Notes: generated by a model not told the origin, from the letters alone. A stretch of 64,000 nucleotides of DNA from Antrihabitans stalagmiti (GCF_016482825.1 NZ_JAEMNV010000002.1:868001-932000); one strand, 5' to 3'; counted from the stretch's first letter, positions 16,579 through 27,251 are shown. Made by a program: numbers and translations.

Positions 16579-17927
16579 AACCCCGATCGAAGTTGGTCGC
16601 AACAGCGCTCGCGATGATCACCGCGATCACCGTTGCAGGCTGCGCAGGCGCCGGTTCCTTCACAGGCGGCGGCGGTGACACGGTCACGGTTGCGATCATC
16701 TCGAACTCGCAGATGCAGGACGCCATCAAGCTGTCCGACGAGTTCGAGCGCGACAACCCAGGCATCAAGCTCAAGTTCGTGTCCCTGTCGGAGAACGAAG
16801 CGCGCGCCAAGATCACCGCGTCCGTCGCGACCGGCGGCGGTGAGTTCGACGTCGTGATGATCAGCAACTACGAAACTCCGCAGTGGGCCGAGAACGGTTG
16901 GCTCACCAATCTTTCCGACTACGCGAAGCAGACACCCGGCTACGACGAAGACGACTTCATTCCATCCCTGAAGAAGTCACTGTCGTACGAGGGCAGCATG
17001 TACTCGGTCCCGTTCTACGGTGAATCGTCGTTCCTGATGTACCGCAAGGACCTTTTCGAACAGGCCGGACTGACGATGCCCGCCGAGCCGACCTGGGAGG
17101 AAGTGGCCGGTTACGCCGCGAAGTTGAACGATCCAGGCAACCTCTCCGGCATCTGCCTCCGCGGCAAGCCCGGCTGGGGCGAGGTACTCGCACCGCTCGA
17201 CACCGTCATCAACGCCTTCGGCGGACGCTGGTTCGACGAGAACTGGAACGCACAGCTGACCAGTCCGGAAGTTGTTCGCGCAGTGAACTTCTACGTGGAC
17301 ACGGTGCGCGACTACGGTCAGCCCGGCGCCGCGACGAGCGGCTTCAGCGAATGCGCGACTCAGCTCTCGCAGGGCAATACCGCGATGTGGTACGACTCCA
17401 CCGCCGCGGTCTCGGTGCTCGAGGACCCGTCGTCGAGCAAGGTTGTCGGGAAGATCGGCTACGCGCCGGCACCATCGGCGGCAAAGAGCGACAACGGTTG
17501 GCTGTACTCCTGGTCGCTCGGCATTCCCAAGACGAGCGAAAGGCCCGACGAGGCTTGGAAGTTCGTGGCGTGGATGACCAGCAAAGAGTATCTGCGCAAC
17601 GTCGGCGAACAGCTCGGCTGGGAGCGAGTACCGCCAGGCAGTCGGCTGTCGACCTACGAGATTCCCGAGTACAAGGAAGCCGCTGCGGCATACGGACCGC
17701 CGACTCTCTCGGCGATGGAAAAGGCGGATCCAGAACGTCCGACCGTGCAGCCCGTGCCCTACACCGGAGTCCAGTTCCTCACGATCCCTGAATTCCAAGA
17801 TCTGGGAACACGGGTCAGTCAGCAGATCAGTGCAGCCGTAGCCGGACGCATCAGCGTCGAGGACGCACTCGAACAAGCACAGCAGTATGCCGAGGTCGTC
17901 GGCAAGACCTATCAGGAGGCGCAGTAG
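16575..17927 (+). CDS. Polyol/sugar ABC transporter substrate-binding lipoprotein
   Basis: The 450-residue protein has a lipoprotein signal peptide with lipobox VAGC (lipid-modified Cys23), so it is anchored outside the cytoplasmic membrane. The body matches family 1 extracellular solute-binding proteins: DEFERDNPGIKLKFV near the start and EAWKFVAWMTSKEY in the C-lobe. ATG 16575 follows AAGGAGGA and overlaps the regulator's stop. With the two permeases and the ATPase downstream it forms an importer of the sorbitol/mannitol (Smo) or maltose type. The neighbouring polyol dehydrogenases indicate a sugar alcohol as ligand; this is inference. Confidence 0.9.
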   Translation: MKPRSKLVATALAMITAITVAGCAGAGSFTGGGGDTVTVAIISNSQMQDAIKLSDEFERDNPGIKLKFVSLSENEARAKITASVATGGGEFDVVMISNYETPQWAENGWLTNLSDYAKQTPGYDEDDFIPSLKKSLSYEGSMYSVPFYGESSFLMYRKDLFEQAGLTMPAEPTWEEVAGYAAKLNDPGNLSGICLRGKPGWGEVLAPLDTVINAFGGRWFDENWNAQLTSPEVVRAVNFYVDTVRDYGQPGAATSGFSECATQLSQGNTAMWYDSTAAVSVLEDPSSSKVVGKIGYAPAPSAAKSDNGWLYSWSLGIPKTSERPDEAWKFVAWMTSKEYLRNVGEQLGWERVPPGSRLSTYEIPEYKEAAAAYGPPTLSAMEKADPERPTVQPVPYTGVQFLTIPEFQDLGTRVSQQISAAVAGRISVEDALEQAQQYAEVVGKTYQEAQ

Positions 17928-17929
17928 CC

Positions 17930-18898
17930 ATGTCAAGGGCAACAACAGAAGTGGCGGCCGCTACCGCGCCCGAAGCCGAACCCGCGCCGAAACTGAGGTC
18001 GAAGCGCGATCACATCACCCGTGCCGAGAAGTGGCGCCTGCGTGGACCACTGCTGCCCGCGCTGATATTTATGGTCGTCATCACGCAGATCCCGTTTCTC
18101 GTCACGCTCTACTATTCGACCCAGTCCTGGAACCTCGTCCGACCAGGTTCACGAAAGTTCAACTGGCTCAACAACTACGTCGATGTATTCAAGGATAGCC
18201 AATTTCGTGAGGTCGCCCTCAACACGGTGATCATGATCGTCGGTACGGTCATCATCTCGGTGATCCTGGGTCTGCTGCTTGCCCTGTTGCTCGACCGCCA
18301 GTTCTTCGGTCGGGGCATCGTGCGGACGCTGTTGATCACGCCTTTCCTCGTCACACCCGTTGCGGCAGCGCTGATCTGGAAGACGACGATGCTCGATCCG
18401 GTCTACGGACTGATCAACTTCGTCCTGAAGCCGTTCGGCGTCGGACAGGTCGACTGGATCAGCAAGTATCCGCTGGCCTCGGTCATGGCCGACCTCGTCT
18501 GGCAGTGGACGCCGTTTATGATGCTGCTGATTCTCGCAGGGCTGCAATCGATGCCACGCGACATCATGGAGGCGGCCCGCGTCGACGGTGCCAGTTCGTT
18601 CGCCCTCTTCCGCGAACTGACGCTGCCGCACCTGCGACGCTTCATCGAACTCGGCGCCGTTCTCGGAGCTGTGTACCTCGTCAACACCTTCGACGCCGTC
18701 TACATGATGACGTCGGGCGGACCGGGCGTCGCGAGCTCCAACCTGCCGTACTACATCTACCAACGCGCTTTCCTCGGCTTCGACATCGGCCAGGCCGCAG
18801 CGATGGGTGTCGTGACAGTCGTTGCCACCATCATCATCTCGACGTTGGCGCTGCGCCTGATCTTCAAGAGCTTCACCGGAGCCGAGGAGGCAGCCTGA
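17930..18898 (+). CDS. Polyol/sugar ABC transporter permease, MalF type
   Basis: The 322-residue integral membrane protein has about six hydrophobic segments and the EAA loop EAARVDGASSFALFRELTLP, which docks on the ATPase. The N-terminal ~40 residues are charged and cytoplasmic. It starts two bases after the binding-protein stop and overlaps the next permease by one base (TGATG), so all are in one operon. It pairs with the second permease to form the translocation pore for a polyol. Confidence 0.9.
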   Translation: MSRATTEVAAATAPEAEPAPKLRSKRDHITRAEKWRLRGPLLPALIFMVVITQIPFLVTLYYSTQSWNLVRPGSRKFNWLNNYVDVFKDSQFREVALNTVIMIVGTVIISVILGLLLALLLDRQFFGRGIVRTLLITPFLVTPVAAALIWKTTMLDPVYGLINFVLKPFGVGQVDWISKYPLASVMADLVWQWTPFMMLLILAGLQSMPRDIMEAARVDGASSFALFRELTLPHLRRFIELGAVLGAVYLVNTFDAVYMMTSGGPGVASSNLPYYIYQRAFLGFDIGQAAAMGVVTVVATIIISTLALRLIFKSFTGAEEAA

Positions 18899-19788
18899 TG
18901 AGTACCGTCCTGAACAAATCGGCTGCCGACACCGCCGCGAACACCGCGGCGATCGCCAAGAAGGCAAAGCAGAAGCGGCGGTGGAGTCGCGACTCGATTT
19001 GGTCTGTCGTCGCGTGGATCGTCGGAATCGGGTTCTTCTTCCCGGTCCTCTGGATGGTGCTCACCGCGTTCAAGAAGGAGAGCGACGCGTACACCGATCC
19101 GCCGTCGATCATCTTCACCCCGACGCTCGAGCAATTCCGCGCGGTGCTGTCCAGCGGCATCGGCACGACCCTGATGAACTCGGCTTTCGCAACAGGCATC
19201 TCGACGTTGCTGGTGCTGCTGCTCGGTGTCCCGGCCGCATTCGCACTCTCGCTGCGACCGGTCAAAGGCACGAAGGACGCACTGTTCTTCTTCATCAGCA
19301 CGAAGATGCTTCCCGTTGTCGCAGCCATCATCCCGCTGTACGTGATCGTCGGCGACATCGGCATGCTCGACAACATCTGGACACTCGTAATCCTCTACAC
19401 GGCAATGAATCTGCCCATCGCCGTCTGGATGATGCGATCGTTCTTCCTCGAAGTTCCCAGCGAACTGCTCGAGGCAGCAAGTATGGACGGCGCCAGCCTC
19501 TGGCGCGCGGTCCGCGAAGTGATTCTGCCGCTGGTGTCCCCCGGTATCGCCGCCACGGCCCTGATCTGCGTCATCTTCTCCTGGAACGAATTCTTCTTCG
19601 CGGTGAACCTGACAGCTGTTCAGGCTCAGACGATTCCGGTGTTCCTCGTCGGCTTCATCACCGGGCAGGGCCTCTACTGGGCGCAACTGTCGGCGGCCGC
19701 CGTACTGACCGCGCTGCCGGTCGTGCTCGCAGGCTGGTTCGCCCAGAACAAGCTGGTTCGCGGCCTGTCGTTCGGTGCCATCAAGTAG
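18898..19788 (+). CDS. Polyol/sugar ABC transporter permease, MalG type
   Basis: This 296-residue second permease has six predicted membrane segments and an EAA motif (EAASMDGASLWRAVREVILP). The gene starts at ATG 18898, which shares a base with the preceding stop and has GAGGAGG upstream. The short lysine- and alanine-rich N-terminus is cytoplasmic. It forms the heterodimeric channel with the upstream permease. The ATPase gene follows after 62 bp. Confidence 0.9.
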   Translation: MSTVLNKSAADTAANTAAIAKKAKQKRRWSRDSIWSVVAWIVGIGFFFPVLWMVLTAFKKESDAYTDPPSIIFTPTLEQFRAVLSSGIGTTLMNSAFATGISTLLVLLLGVPAAFALSLRPVKGTKDALFFFISTKMLPVVAAIIPLYVIVGDIGMLDNIWTLVILYTAMNLPIAVWMMRSFFLEVPSELLEAASMDGASLWRAVREVILPLVSPGIAATALICVIFSWNEFFFAVNLTAVQAQTIPVFLVGFITGQGLYWAQLSAAAVLTALPVVLAGWFAQNKLVRGLSFGAIK

Positions 19789-19850
19789 GGCAATTCAGGT
19801 AGTAACGCACTCCCCCAAAATCTTTCGTATGCACACTAGGAGCAACCATC

Positions 19851-20963
19851 ATGGCTGAGATCTCGTACCAGAAAGCGTCCTGCATCTACTCCGGCGCCGA
19901 CAAGCTCGCCGTCGACTCCCTCGACCTCGAAATCGAAGACGGCGAATTCGTCGTCCTGGTCGGACCTTCCGGCTCGGGCAAAAGCACCGCACTACGGATG
20001 CTGGCAGGCCTCGAAGAGATCGACGACGGCAACATCACGATCAACGGCAAGGACATGGTCGGCGTTCCGTCCAAAGACCGCGACATCGCGATGGTGTTCC
20101 AGAACTACGCGCTCTACCCCAACAAGACCGTCGGGGAGAACATGGGCTTCGCGCTGAAGATGCGCGGCGTCGACGCCGACGAACGCAAGCGGCGCGTCGC
20201 CGAAGCAGCAAAGGTTCTCGACCTCACCGAATACCTCGACCGCAAGCCAGGCAAGTTGTCCGGCGGCCAGCGACAGCGAGTTGCCATGGGGCGCGCCATC
20301 GTTCGCGAACCACAGGTCTTCTGCATGGACGAGCCGCTCAGCAACCTCGACGCCAAACTGCGCGTGCAGACCCGTACTCAGATCGCCGCACTGCAACGGC
20401 GACTCGGAACGACGACCGTCTACGTGACCCACGACCAGGTCGAAGCCATGACGATGGGCGACCGAGTCGCAGTGCTCAAGTTCGGCAAGCTGCAGCAGTT
20501 CAGCTCGCCGACCGAACTCTACGATCGGCCTGCGAACGCGTTCGTCGCAGGATTCATCGGTTCGCCTGCGATGAACCTGTTCAACGCTCGCATCGTCAGC
20601 GGTGGCGTCGACATCGCAGGCAGCACAATGGAACTCCCCCGCGAATCGCTGAATCTTCTTGCCTCCAGCGGACTCGACGCCGTCACCGTCGGGTTGCGAC
20701 CTGAGCAGCTCGAATTGCGCCGCGACGGAGAAGGTTTCGACGTGACGGTCGAACTGGTCGAGGAACTGGGTAGCGAGTCCTACGTCTACGCACGCAACTC
20801 GGGTTCACCGATCACCGGACTGGACGGTCAACCCGTCACCTTCGTCGCACGCTCAGGCGGGCGCGCACCGGCGAAGCTAGCCGAATCGGTCACCATGCGC
20901 GTCAACGAAGGCGGCGTCGTGCACCTGTTCCACCCGGTGACGGGTGAGCGCATCGGGAACTAG
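19851..20963 (+). CDS. Polyol/sugar ABC transporter ATP-binding protein (MalK/SmoK-like)
   Basis: The 370-residue ATPase has Walker A GPSGSGKST, signature LSGGQRQRVAMGRA, Walker B FCMDEPLSNLDAKLR and the switch His in YVTHDQ. A C-terminal TOBE-like regulatory domain (about residues 240-370) is present, as in MalK-type sugar importers. It energises the two permeases. AGGAGC lies just before ATG 19851. It is the last gene of the regulator-transporter operon. Its TAG is followed after 10 bp by the CTA stop of a convergent small gene. Confidence 0.92.
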   Translation: MAEISYQKASCIYSGADKLAVDSLDLEIEDGEFVVLVGPSGSGKSTALRMLAGLEEIDDGNITINGKDMVGVPSKDRDIAMVFQNYALYPNKTVGENMGFALKMRGVDADERKRRVAEAAKVLDLTEYLDRKPGKLSGGQRQRVAMGRAIVREPQVFCMDEPLSNLDAKLRVQTRTQIAALQRRLGTTTVYVTHDQVEAMTMGDRVAVLKFGKLQQFSSPTELYDRPANAFVAGFIGSPAMNLFNARIVSGGVDIAGSTMELPRESLNLLASSGLDAVTVGLRPEQLELRRDGEGFDVTVELVEELGSESYVYARNSGSPITGLDGQPVTFVARSGGRAPAKLAESVTMRVNEGGVVHLFHPVTGERIGN

Positions 20964-20973
20964 CCCACGCCGC

Positions 20974-21177
20974 CTAGCGGAGGTATTTCACTCCGACGAC
21001 ACCGAGCACGCCGAGCGCGATCAACGCGAGGACGGCCCAGCCCAGACCACCGATCCACCAGACGAGTGCGAACAAGACGATCGCCGGGGACAGAGCGATC
21101 AGGGTGATGGTCGGGCTGTCCTTGATCGTCTCCAGAGCGGAGCGCGTCTGGTTCCGGTCGATACCTTTACCTGGCAT
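20974..21177 (-). CDS. Small two-TM membrane protein
   Basis: The 67-residue protein has a charged N-terminus (about 22 residues) and two closely spaced hydrophobic segments, separated by a glycine pair, ending in KYLR. A strong ribosome site (GGAGGAG) precedes ATG 21177, which supports it as real. I do not recognise its family. It lies between the polyol ABC operon (convergent) and an HTH regulator gene on the same strand, 21 bp away, so it may be co-transcribed with that regulator. Confidence 0.7.
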   Translation of the reverse strand: MPGKGIDRNQTRSALETIKDSPTITLIALSPAIVLFALVWWIGGLGWAVLALIALGVLGVVGVKYLR

Positions 21178-21198
21178 GGTGAGCTCCTCCGTCGGTAG

Positions 21199-22050
21199 TC
21201 ATTCCAGAGTAACGCTCATCGACTGCGTACCGACGACACGAAGAAGGTCGAGCTTGTCGCGTGCATCGGTGCCGGGTCGAGGTGAATAGACCAGCAACTG
21301 CTGCGCGGCGTTGGGTGTCAGCAGCTTCTCGCAGATCACTTCCACGAGTCCCACCTCGCGGTGCTGGATCCGCTTGACGTCGGAAACACGTACGGAGACT
21401 TCGTGTTCGGTCCACAGACTCTCGAATTCCGCACTTGCCGAACGCAAGCTGCCGACCAATTCGACGACGTCTTCGTCGCCCGAACGACGCGCCGATGTGG
21501 CACGGAGATCCGCAACGTTCCTGCGGCTCAGGTAATCCCAGTCCTCTTGCGGAAGCATACCGCGACCCCCTGGGTTCATGAAGTAGCGCCAGAAGTGGTA
21601 GCGCTCGAGGCCTCCGTACGCCCTGGCGTCGCCGAAAAGCACAACGTGCATCGGGTTCTGCACGAGGATTTCGCTGAGATCCGAGACCACAGCGGCAGGT
21701 ACGTCGTCCAGCTTCGCCAGAATGTTCAACATCCCCGGCCCGATGTGCTTGTCGCCAGCTCCCCGCACCGGCGCCGAATATCCAACCAGAAAGTACAGAT
21801 GATCACGCTCGTCGTCGGTCAGACGCAGCGCCCGGGCCAGCGCGCCGAGCACCTGCAACGACGGGTGCGGTCCACGTGCCTGCTCGAGGCGGGTGTAGTA
21901 GTCGGTCGACATACCGGCAAGCGAGGCAACCTCGTCGCGACGCAACCCAGGGGTCCGGCGTCGAACACCCGGCGGCAGACCGACGTCGGACGGTACCAAC
22001 TGTTCGCGGCGTCGACGCAGGAAGTCGGCTAGCTCGGGTCTGTCCATCAT
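21199..22050 (-). CDS. XRE/MmyB-like helix-turn-helix regulator
   Basis: The 283-residue protein has an N-terminal XRE-type HTH (TPGLRRDEVASLAGMSTDYY) that starts with LADFLRRRREQL. A MmyB-like ligand-binding domain follows, with a typical HFWRYFMNPGGRG stretch. Such regulators are very common in actinobacteria and usually control a divergent oxidoreductase gene. Here the divergent gene is an aldo-keto reductase 97 bp away. Two adjacent ATG codons (22050 and 22047) are possible starts. Confidence 0.88.
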   Translation of the reverse strand: MMDRPELADFLRRRREQLVPSDVGLPPGVRRRTPGLRRDEVASLAGMSTDYYTRLEQARGPHPSLQVLGALARALRLTDDERDHLYFLVGYSAPVRGAGDKHIGPGMLNILAKLDDVPAAVVSDLSEILVQNPMHVVLFGDARAYGGLERYHFWRYFMNPGGRGMLPQEDWDYLSRRNVADLRATSARRSGDEDVVELVGSLRSASAEFESLWTEHEVSVRVSDVKRIQHREVGLVEVICEKLLTPNAAQQLLVYSPRPGTDARDKLDLLRVVGTQSMSVTLE

Positions 22051-22147
22051 TCCACTGTCCTACAGACCCCCGAGCCCTGCCAGGGATCGCCGATCCCCCG
22101 ATAGACCGTCTCTGCCGACGGCGACGGAACCGGACGATGGTGGAACC

Positions 22148-23176
22148 ATGACGACCACACAGACATCGAACGAAGCAGCCATCGCCACTGTTCCACTCGG
22201 GAACACCGGTCCGACCGTCGGCCGTATCGGACTCGGCGCCATGGGAATGTCCGGATCGTACGGACCTGCCGACGACGCCGAATCGACAGCAACCATTCAC
22301 GCCGCCCTCGACTCGGGCGCCAACCTCGTCGACACCGGCGACTTCTACGGATCCGGCCACAACGAAGCGCTGATCGGGAAAGCGCTCGCCGATCGACCTC
22401 GCGAGGACTACCTGCTGAGCGTCAAATTCGGCGCGCTGCGTGGGCCGGATGGATCATGGAACGGTTTCGACGCTCGTCCCGAAGCGACGAAGAACTTCGT
22501 CACCTACTCGCTGCAGCGGTTGGGCGTCGATCACATCGACATCTACCGCCCAGCCCGCCTGGATCCGACCGTGCCGATCGAAGACACCGTCGGTGCGATC
22601 GCCGAACTTGTCGACGCAGGCTACGTGAGGCACATCGGACTCTCGGAGGTCGGGCCCGAGACGATTCGCCGGGCCGCAGCGACCGCACCGATCGCGGATC
22701 TGCAGATCGAATACTCGATCGTTTCTCGTAGCATCGAGAATCGAATCCTGGTGACAACCCGCGAGCTCGGCATCGGCATCACCGCATACGGCGTTCTGTC
22801 GCGCGGACTGCTGAGCGATGCAGTGCGTTCAGGAAAGACGTTCGGCGCACACGACTTTCGTGCACATAGCCCCCGGTTCCAGGGCGACAATCTCGACCGA
22901 AACCTGAAACTGGTCGAGACCTTGGCCGCACTGGCCGAACGCCACGGCGTCAGCGTCGCGCAACTAGCCATCGCGTGGGTCCTCGCTCAGGGTGAGGACA
23001 TCGTCCCTGTCCTCGGTGCACGCTCGCGCGCTCGCTGGGAGGAGTCGAAAGCCGCACTCACTGTGGAACTTTCGACAACCGAACTCGCCGAGATCGACAA
23101 GGCCGTCCCTGCCGACGCAGTGGCGGGCGAACGTTACGCAGCAGCACAATTCGCGTCGCTGGATAGCGAAAGGTAG
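22148..23176 (+). CDS. Aldo/keto reductase
   Basis: The 342-residue TIM-barrel oxidoreductase has the catalytic Asp-Tyr region NLVDTGDFYGSGHNE. The usual catalytic Lys strand is LLSVKFGALRG, and the NADPH-binding end is PVLGARSRARWEES. The histidine commonly found in the active site is replaced: the segment reads DHIDIYRPARLD, where many relatives have YYLHR-like sequence. It is probably regulated by the divergent MmyB-like protein. The substrate is unknown. A strong terminator follows the TAG. Confidence 0.86.
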   Translation: MTTTQTSNEAAIATVPLGNTGPTVGRIGLGAMGMSGSYGPADDAESTATIHAALDSGANLVDTGDFYGSGHNEALIGKALADRPREDYLLSVKFGALRGPDGSWNGFDARPEATKNFVTYSLQRLGVDHIDIYRPARLDPTVPIEDTVGAIAELVDAGYVRHIGLSEVGPETIRRAAATAPIADLQIEYSIVSRSIENRILVTTRELGIGITAYGVLSRGLLSDAVRSGKTFGAHDFRAHSPRFQGDNLDRNLKLVETLAALAERHGVSVAQLAIAWVLAQGEDIVPVLGARSRARWEESKAALTVELSTTELAEIDKAVPADAVAGERYAAAQFASLDSER

Positions 23177-23178
23177 GC

Positions 23179-23234
23179 AAGCCAAGGCGAAAGCCCCCCA
23201 GTCCCTTCGGGATTGGGGGGCTTTTGCTTGGCTT
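23179..23234. terminator. Bidirectional terminator between aldo/keto reductase gene and rpoC
   Basis: AAGCCAAG (23179-23186) and AGCCCCCCA pair with TGGGGGGCT and CTTGGCTT (ending 23234) around a TTCG tetraloop, with CTTTT on the plus strand and an A-rich side serving the minus strand. It can stop transcription from both convergent genes and is immediately followed by palindromic repeat copy B. Confidence 0.85.
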
Positions 23235-23235
23235 C

Positions 23236-23297
23236 GCTCGTGAGTCTTTTCGGAGGCCCTAACCTCCAAAAAGACTCACAAGCGGCGAAGCCGCCTA
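23236..23297. repeat. Palindromic stop-codon repeat, copy B
   Basis: Left arm 23236-23256 (GCTCGTGAGTCTTTT then GGAGG) pairs with 23263-23283. The right outer arm GGCGAAGCCGCCTA ends with CTA (23295-23297), which is rpoC's TAG stop. The left outer arm is shortened compared with copies C and D, and a separate terminator hairpin sits next to it. Confidence 0.85.
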
Positions 23298-26200
23298 GCG
23301 GAAATCGTTGCTGAAGCCGTAGTCGTCCAACGGAACCGCAGCACCCGTTCCGGAGCCGAAGCCCTCGGGCGAGTAGTACTGGTCGTCGTAGGACGGCACC
23401 GCGTACGCGGCCGCACGTGCCTCTTCGGTCGGCTGAACCTGGATGTTGCGGTAACGGTTGATACCGGTACCGGCAGGAATCAGCTTGCCGATGATCACGT
23501 TTTCCTTCAGACCGATCAGCTTGTCGCTGCGGCAGTTGATCGCCGCATCGGTGAGCACACGAGTGGTCTCCTGGAACGACGCTGCCGAGAGCCACGAATC
23601 CGTCGCGAGCGACGCCTTCGTGATACCCATCAGCACCGGACGACCTGCCGCGGGCTCAGCACCCTCGGCAACGACGCGACGGTTGCTCGCCTCGAACTCG
23701 GCACGCTCGGTGAGCGAACCAGGCAGGAACTCGGTGGCACCCGAATCGATGATCGTCACGCGACGCAGCATCTGGCGAACGATCACCTCGATGTGCTTGT
23801 CGTGGATCGACACACCCTGGCTCCGGTACACCTCCTGGACCTCGTTGACGAGGTGGATCTGCACCTGGCGGGGTCCCATGACACGCAGGACCTCGTGCGG
23901 ATCCGCCGAGCCTTCCAGCAACTGCTGGCCGACCTCGACATGGTCGCCGTCCGAGAGCAGACGCTCGGAGCCGTCGTCGTGCTTGAAGACACGCAGACGT
24001 TGCCGCTTCGAGAGCTTGTCGTAGACAACTTCCTCGCCACCGTCATCCGGGATGATGGTGATCTTGTAGAAGCGATCGTCGTCCTCGAGGCGGACCCGTC
24101 CGGACACATCGGCAATCGGAGCCTTGCCCTTCGGCACACGAGCTTCGAAGAGCTCCTGCACACGAGGCAGACCGCCCGTGATGTCCTCGCCGGCCACACC
24201 ACCCTGGTGGAAGGTACGCATGGTCAGCTGGGTACCGGGCTCACCGATCGACTGAGCGGCGACGATGCCGACCGCTTCGCCGATGTCGACGAGCTTGCCT
24301 GTTGCCATCGAGCGGCCGTAACACGTTGCGCAGACGCCCGTGCCCGTGGTGCAGGTGAGCACGGAGCGCACCTTCACCTGGGTGATACCGGCTGCCAGGA
24401 GCGCGTCGATCGCGGGATCGCCGAGATCGGCGCCACGCTCGACGACAACGTTGCCTGCCGCGTCGACCGCATTCGCGGCCAACGTACGGGCGTAGGTGCT
24501 GGTCTCGACATGTGCGTCGCGAACCAGTGAACCGTCGGCCTGCTTCTCGGCGATGTGCGTCGTGATGCCACGCTCGGTGCCACAGTCGTGCTCGCGCACG
24601 ATGACGTCCTGCGACACGTCGACCAGACGACGGGTCAGGTAACCCGAGTCCGCGGTACGAAGCGCGGTGTCGGCCAGACCCTTACGAGCACCGTGGGTAT
24701 TGATGAAGTACTCGAGAACGGTCAGGCCTTCCTTGAAGGAAGACTTGATCGGACGCGGGATGAACTCACCCTTCGGGTTCGTCACCAGACCCTTCATGCC
24801 CGCCAGCGACCGAACCTGAGTCATGTTGCCGGCAGCGCCGGACTTCACGATGATCGGGATCGGGTTGTCGTCGGGGTAGTGCGCCTCCATGGCCTTACCG
24901 ACCTCGTCGGTCGCCTCGGTCCAGATCTTGACCAACGCGCTGTTGCGCTCCGTGTGGTTGAGAGCACCACGCTGGTACTTGCGCTCGATCTGATCGGCCT
25001 GCGCCTCGAACGCCTCCATGATGGCCGGCTTCTCCGGCGGAACCAGAACGTCGGACATCGAGATCGTGACACCCGAACGTGTGGCCCAGTAGAAACCGGC
25101 GTCCTTGAGCTTGTCGACGGTCTGCGCAACCACGATCATCGGGTAGCGCTCGGCGAGATCGTTGATGATCGTCGCCTGACGCTTCTTCGGCATCTGCTCG
25201 TTGACGAACGGGTAGTCGGCCGGAAGCAGCTCGTTGAAGAGCACACGTCCGAGCGTCGTTTCCGCCGTCCACGCGTCGCCGCGTCGCCAGCCCTCGGGGA
25301 ACAGCTTGTCCTCGATTTCGCGGGACGGACGCTGCTGGGTCAGGCGGACCTTGATGGCCGCTCGAACCGACAGCGCGCCACGATCGACGGCCATCTGTGC
25401 CTCGGCGGGCGAGGAGTACGCACCCGTCTCCGGCAGGTCGGTGCCTGCCGCGGTGTACGAACCGACCGCGTCGTCCTGCAGACGGGTCAGGTGGTACAGA
25501 CCCGTCACCATGTCCAGACGCGGCATGGCCAACGGACGACCCGATGCCGGCGAGAGGATGTTGTTCGACGACAGCATCAGGATGCGCGCCTCGGCCTGAG
25601 CCTCGGCGGACAGCGGAAGGTGCACGGCCATCTGGTCACCGTCGAAGTCGGCGTTGAACGCCTCACAGACGAGCGGGTGCAGCTGAATTGCCTTGCCTTC
25701 GACCAACTGTGGCTCGAATGCCTGAATACCCAAGCGGTGCAGCGTAGGTGCGCGGTTCAGCAGCACAGGGTGCTCGGCGATGACCTCTTCGAGGACATCC
25801 CACACCTGCGAACGCTGACGCTCGACCATGCGCTTTGCCGACTTGATGTTCTGCGCGTGGTTGAGATCGACCAGTCGCTTCATCACGAACGGCTTGAACA
25901 GCTCGAGTGCCATCAGCTTCGGCAGACCACACTGGTGCAGCTTCAGCTGAGGACCGACGACGATCACGGAACGACCCGAGTAGTCGACGCGCTTACCGAG
26001 CAGGTTCTGACGGAATCGACCCTGCTTGCCCTTGAGCAGATCGCTCAGGGACTTCAGCGGGCGGTTACCCGGACCGGTGACCGGACGTCCACGACGACCG
26101 TTGTCGAACAGTGCGTCGACGGACTCCTGCAACATCCGCTTCTCGTTGTTGACGATGATCTCGGGAGCACCGAGATCGATCAGTCGCTTGAGGCGGTTGT

Positions 26201-27251
26201 TGCGGTTGATCACGCGGCGGTACAGATCGTTGAGGTCGGACGTCGCGAAACGGCCACCGTCGAGCTGAACCATCGGACGTAGCTCCGGCGGGATCACCGG
26301 GACAGCGTCGAGAACCATGCCCATCGGCGAGTTGCCCGACATCTGGAAGGCCGCAACGACCTTCAGACGCTTGAGCGCACGCAGCTTCTTCTGGCCCTTG
26401 CCGCTACGGATGGTCTCCCTGAGGATCTCCGCTTCGGCGTGGATGTCGAAGTTCTGCATCAGCTTCTGGATGGACTCCGCGCCCATCGCGCCGGTGAAGT
26501 ACTCGCCGTAGCGGTCGATCAGCTCACGGTAGAGAACTTCGTCGACGATGAGCTGCTTCGGAGACAGCTTGACGAAGGTGCTCCAGATCTCGTCGAGACG
26601 ATCCAGCTCGCGCTGTGAACGGTCGCGCAGCTGACGCATTTCGCGCTCGCCGCCGTCCTTCACCTTGCGACGAACATCGGACTTCGCGCCCTCTGCTTCG
26701 AGTTCGGCGAGATCGGCTTCGAGCTTCTGCGCACGAGCCTCCAGATCGGCATCGCGCTGATCGCCGACAGCCTTCTTCTCGACCTCCATCTCGGCTTCGA
26801 GAGTGGAGAGCTCGTTGTGGCGCAGCTCGTCGTCGACGGCCGTGATGACGTACGCGGCGAAGTAGATGATCTTTTCCAGATCCTTCGGCGCGAGGTCGAG
26901 CAGGTAGCCCAACCGCGACGGCACACCCTTGAAGTACCAGATGTGCGTGACCGGAGCGGCGAGCTCGATATGGCCCATCCGTTCGCGGCGAACCTTCGCA
27001 CGGGTCACCTCGACGCCGCAGCGCTCACAGATGATGCCCTTGAAGCGCACGCGCTTGTACTTGCCGCAGTAGCATTCCCAGTCCCTTGTGGGACCGAAGA
27101 TCTTCTCGCAGAACAAGCCGTCCTTCTCTGGCTTGAGCGTGCGGTAGTTGATGGTCTCCGGCTTCTTGACCTCACCGAACGACCACTGACGAATATCGTC
27201 AGCGGTAGCAAGGCCGATCCGGAGTTCATCGAAGAAGTTGACGTCTAGCAC
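23295..27251 (-). CDS. rpoC: RNA polymerase beta' subunit
   Basis: The protein is 1318 residues, the usual actinobacterial length. It has the N-terminal zinc finger cysteines (ECYCGKYK...[10 protein letters not shown]), the catalytic magnesium triad NADFDGDQM, and the second zinc-binding region [19 protein letters not shown] long actinobacterial helical insertion after about residue 140 is rich in Glu and Lys. Start GTG 27251 ([10 protein letters not shown]) agrees with mycobacterial RpoC and has AAAGGAAG upstream. It lies 111 bp downstream of rpoB, with a notable hairpin between them. The TAG stop belongs to a palindromic repeat. Confidence 0.99.
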   Translation of the reverse strand: MLDVNFFDELRIGLATADDIRQWSFGEVKKPETINYRTLKPEKDGLFCEKIFGPTRDWECYCGKYKRVRFKGIICERCGVEVTRAKVRRERMGHIELAAPVTHIWYFKGVPSRLGYLLDLAPKDLEKIIYFAAYVITAVDDELRHNELSTLEAEMEVEKKAVGDQRDADLEARAQKLEADLAELEAEGAKSDVRRKVKDGGEREMRQLRDRSQRELDRLDEIWSTFVKLSPKQLIVDEVLYRELIDRYGEYFTGAMGAESIQKLMQNFDIHAEAEILRETIRSGKGQKKLRALKRLKVVAAFQMSGNSPMGMVLDAVPVIPPELRPMVQLDGGRFATSDLNDLYRRVINRNNRLKRLIDLGAPEIIVNNEKRMLQESVDALFDNGRRGRPVTGPGNRPLKSLSDLLKGKQGRFRQNLLGKRVDYSGRSVIVVGPQLKLHQCGLPKLMALELFKPFVMKRLVDLNHAQNIKSAKRMVERQRSQVWDVLEEVIAEHPVLLNRAPTLHRLGIQAFEPQLVEGKAIQLHPLVCEAFNADFDGDQMAVHLPLSAEAQAEARILMLSSNNILSPASGRPLAMPRLDMVTGLYHLTRLQDDAVGSYTAAGTDLPETGAYSSPAEAQMAVDRGALSVRAAIKVRLTQQRPSREIEDKLFPEGWRRGDAWTAETTLGRVLFNELLPADYPFVNEQMPKKRQATIINDLAERYPMIVVAQTVDKLKDAGFYWATRSGVTISMSDVLVPPEKPAIMEAFEAQADQIERKYQRGALNHTERNSALVKIWTEATDEVGKAMEAHYPDDNPIPIIVKSGAAGNMTQVRSLAGMKGLVTNPKGEFIPRPIKSSFKEGLTVLEYFINTHGARKGLADTALRTADSGYLTRRLVDVSQDVIVREHDCGTERGITTHIAEKQADGSLVRDAHVETSTYARTLAANAVDAAGNVVVERGADLGDPAIDALLAAGITQVKVRSVLTCTTGTGVCATCYGRSMATGKLVDIGEAVGIVAAQSIGEPGTQLTMRTFHQGGVAGEDITGGLPRVQELFEARVPKGKAPIADVSGRVRLEDDDRFYKITIIPDDGGEEVVYDKLSKRQRLRVFKHDDGSERLLSDGDHVEVGQQLLEGSADPHEVLRVMGPRQVQIHLVNEVQEVYRSQGVSIHDKHIEVIVRQMLRRVTIIDSGATEFLPGSLTERAEFEASNRRVVAEGAEPAAGRPVLMGITKASLATDSWLSAASFQETTRVLTDAAINCRSDKLIGLKENVIIGKLIPAGTGINRYRNIQVQPTEEARAAAYAVPSYDDQYYSPEGFGSGTGAAVPLDDYGFSNDFR

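Noticed and set aside
20961-20976. Remnant of the palindromic repeat between the ABC ATPase gene and the small membrane gene
   Set aside because: TAG...GCCGCCTA resembles the element's ends, but the core hairpin is absent and the match is too short to claim.
24555-26282. Long open frame opposite rpoC
   Set aside because: Same reason: antisense shadow of a conserved gene, with no domain or ribosome site.
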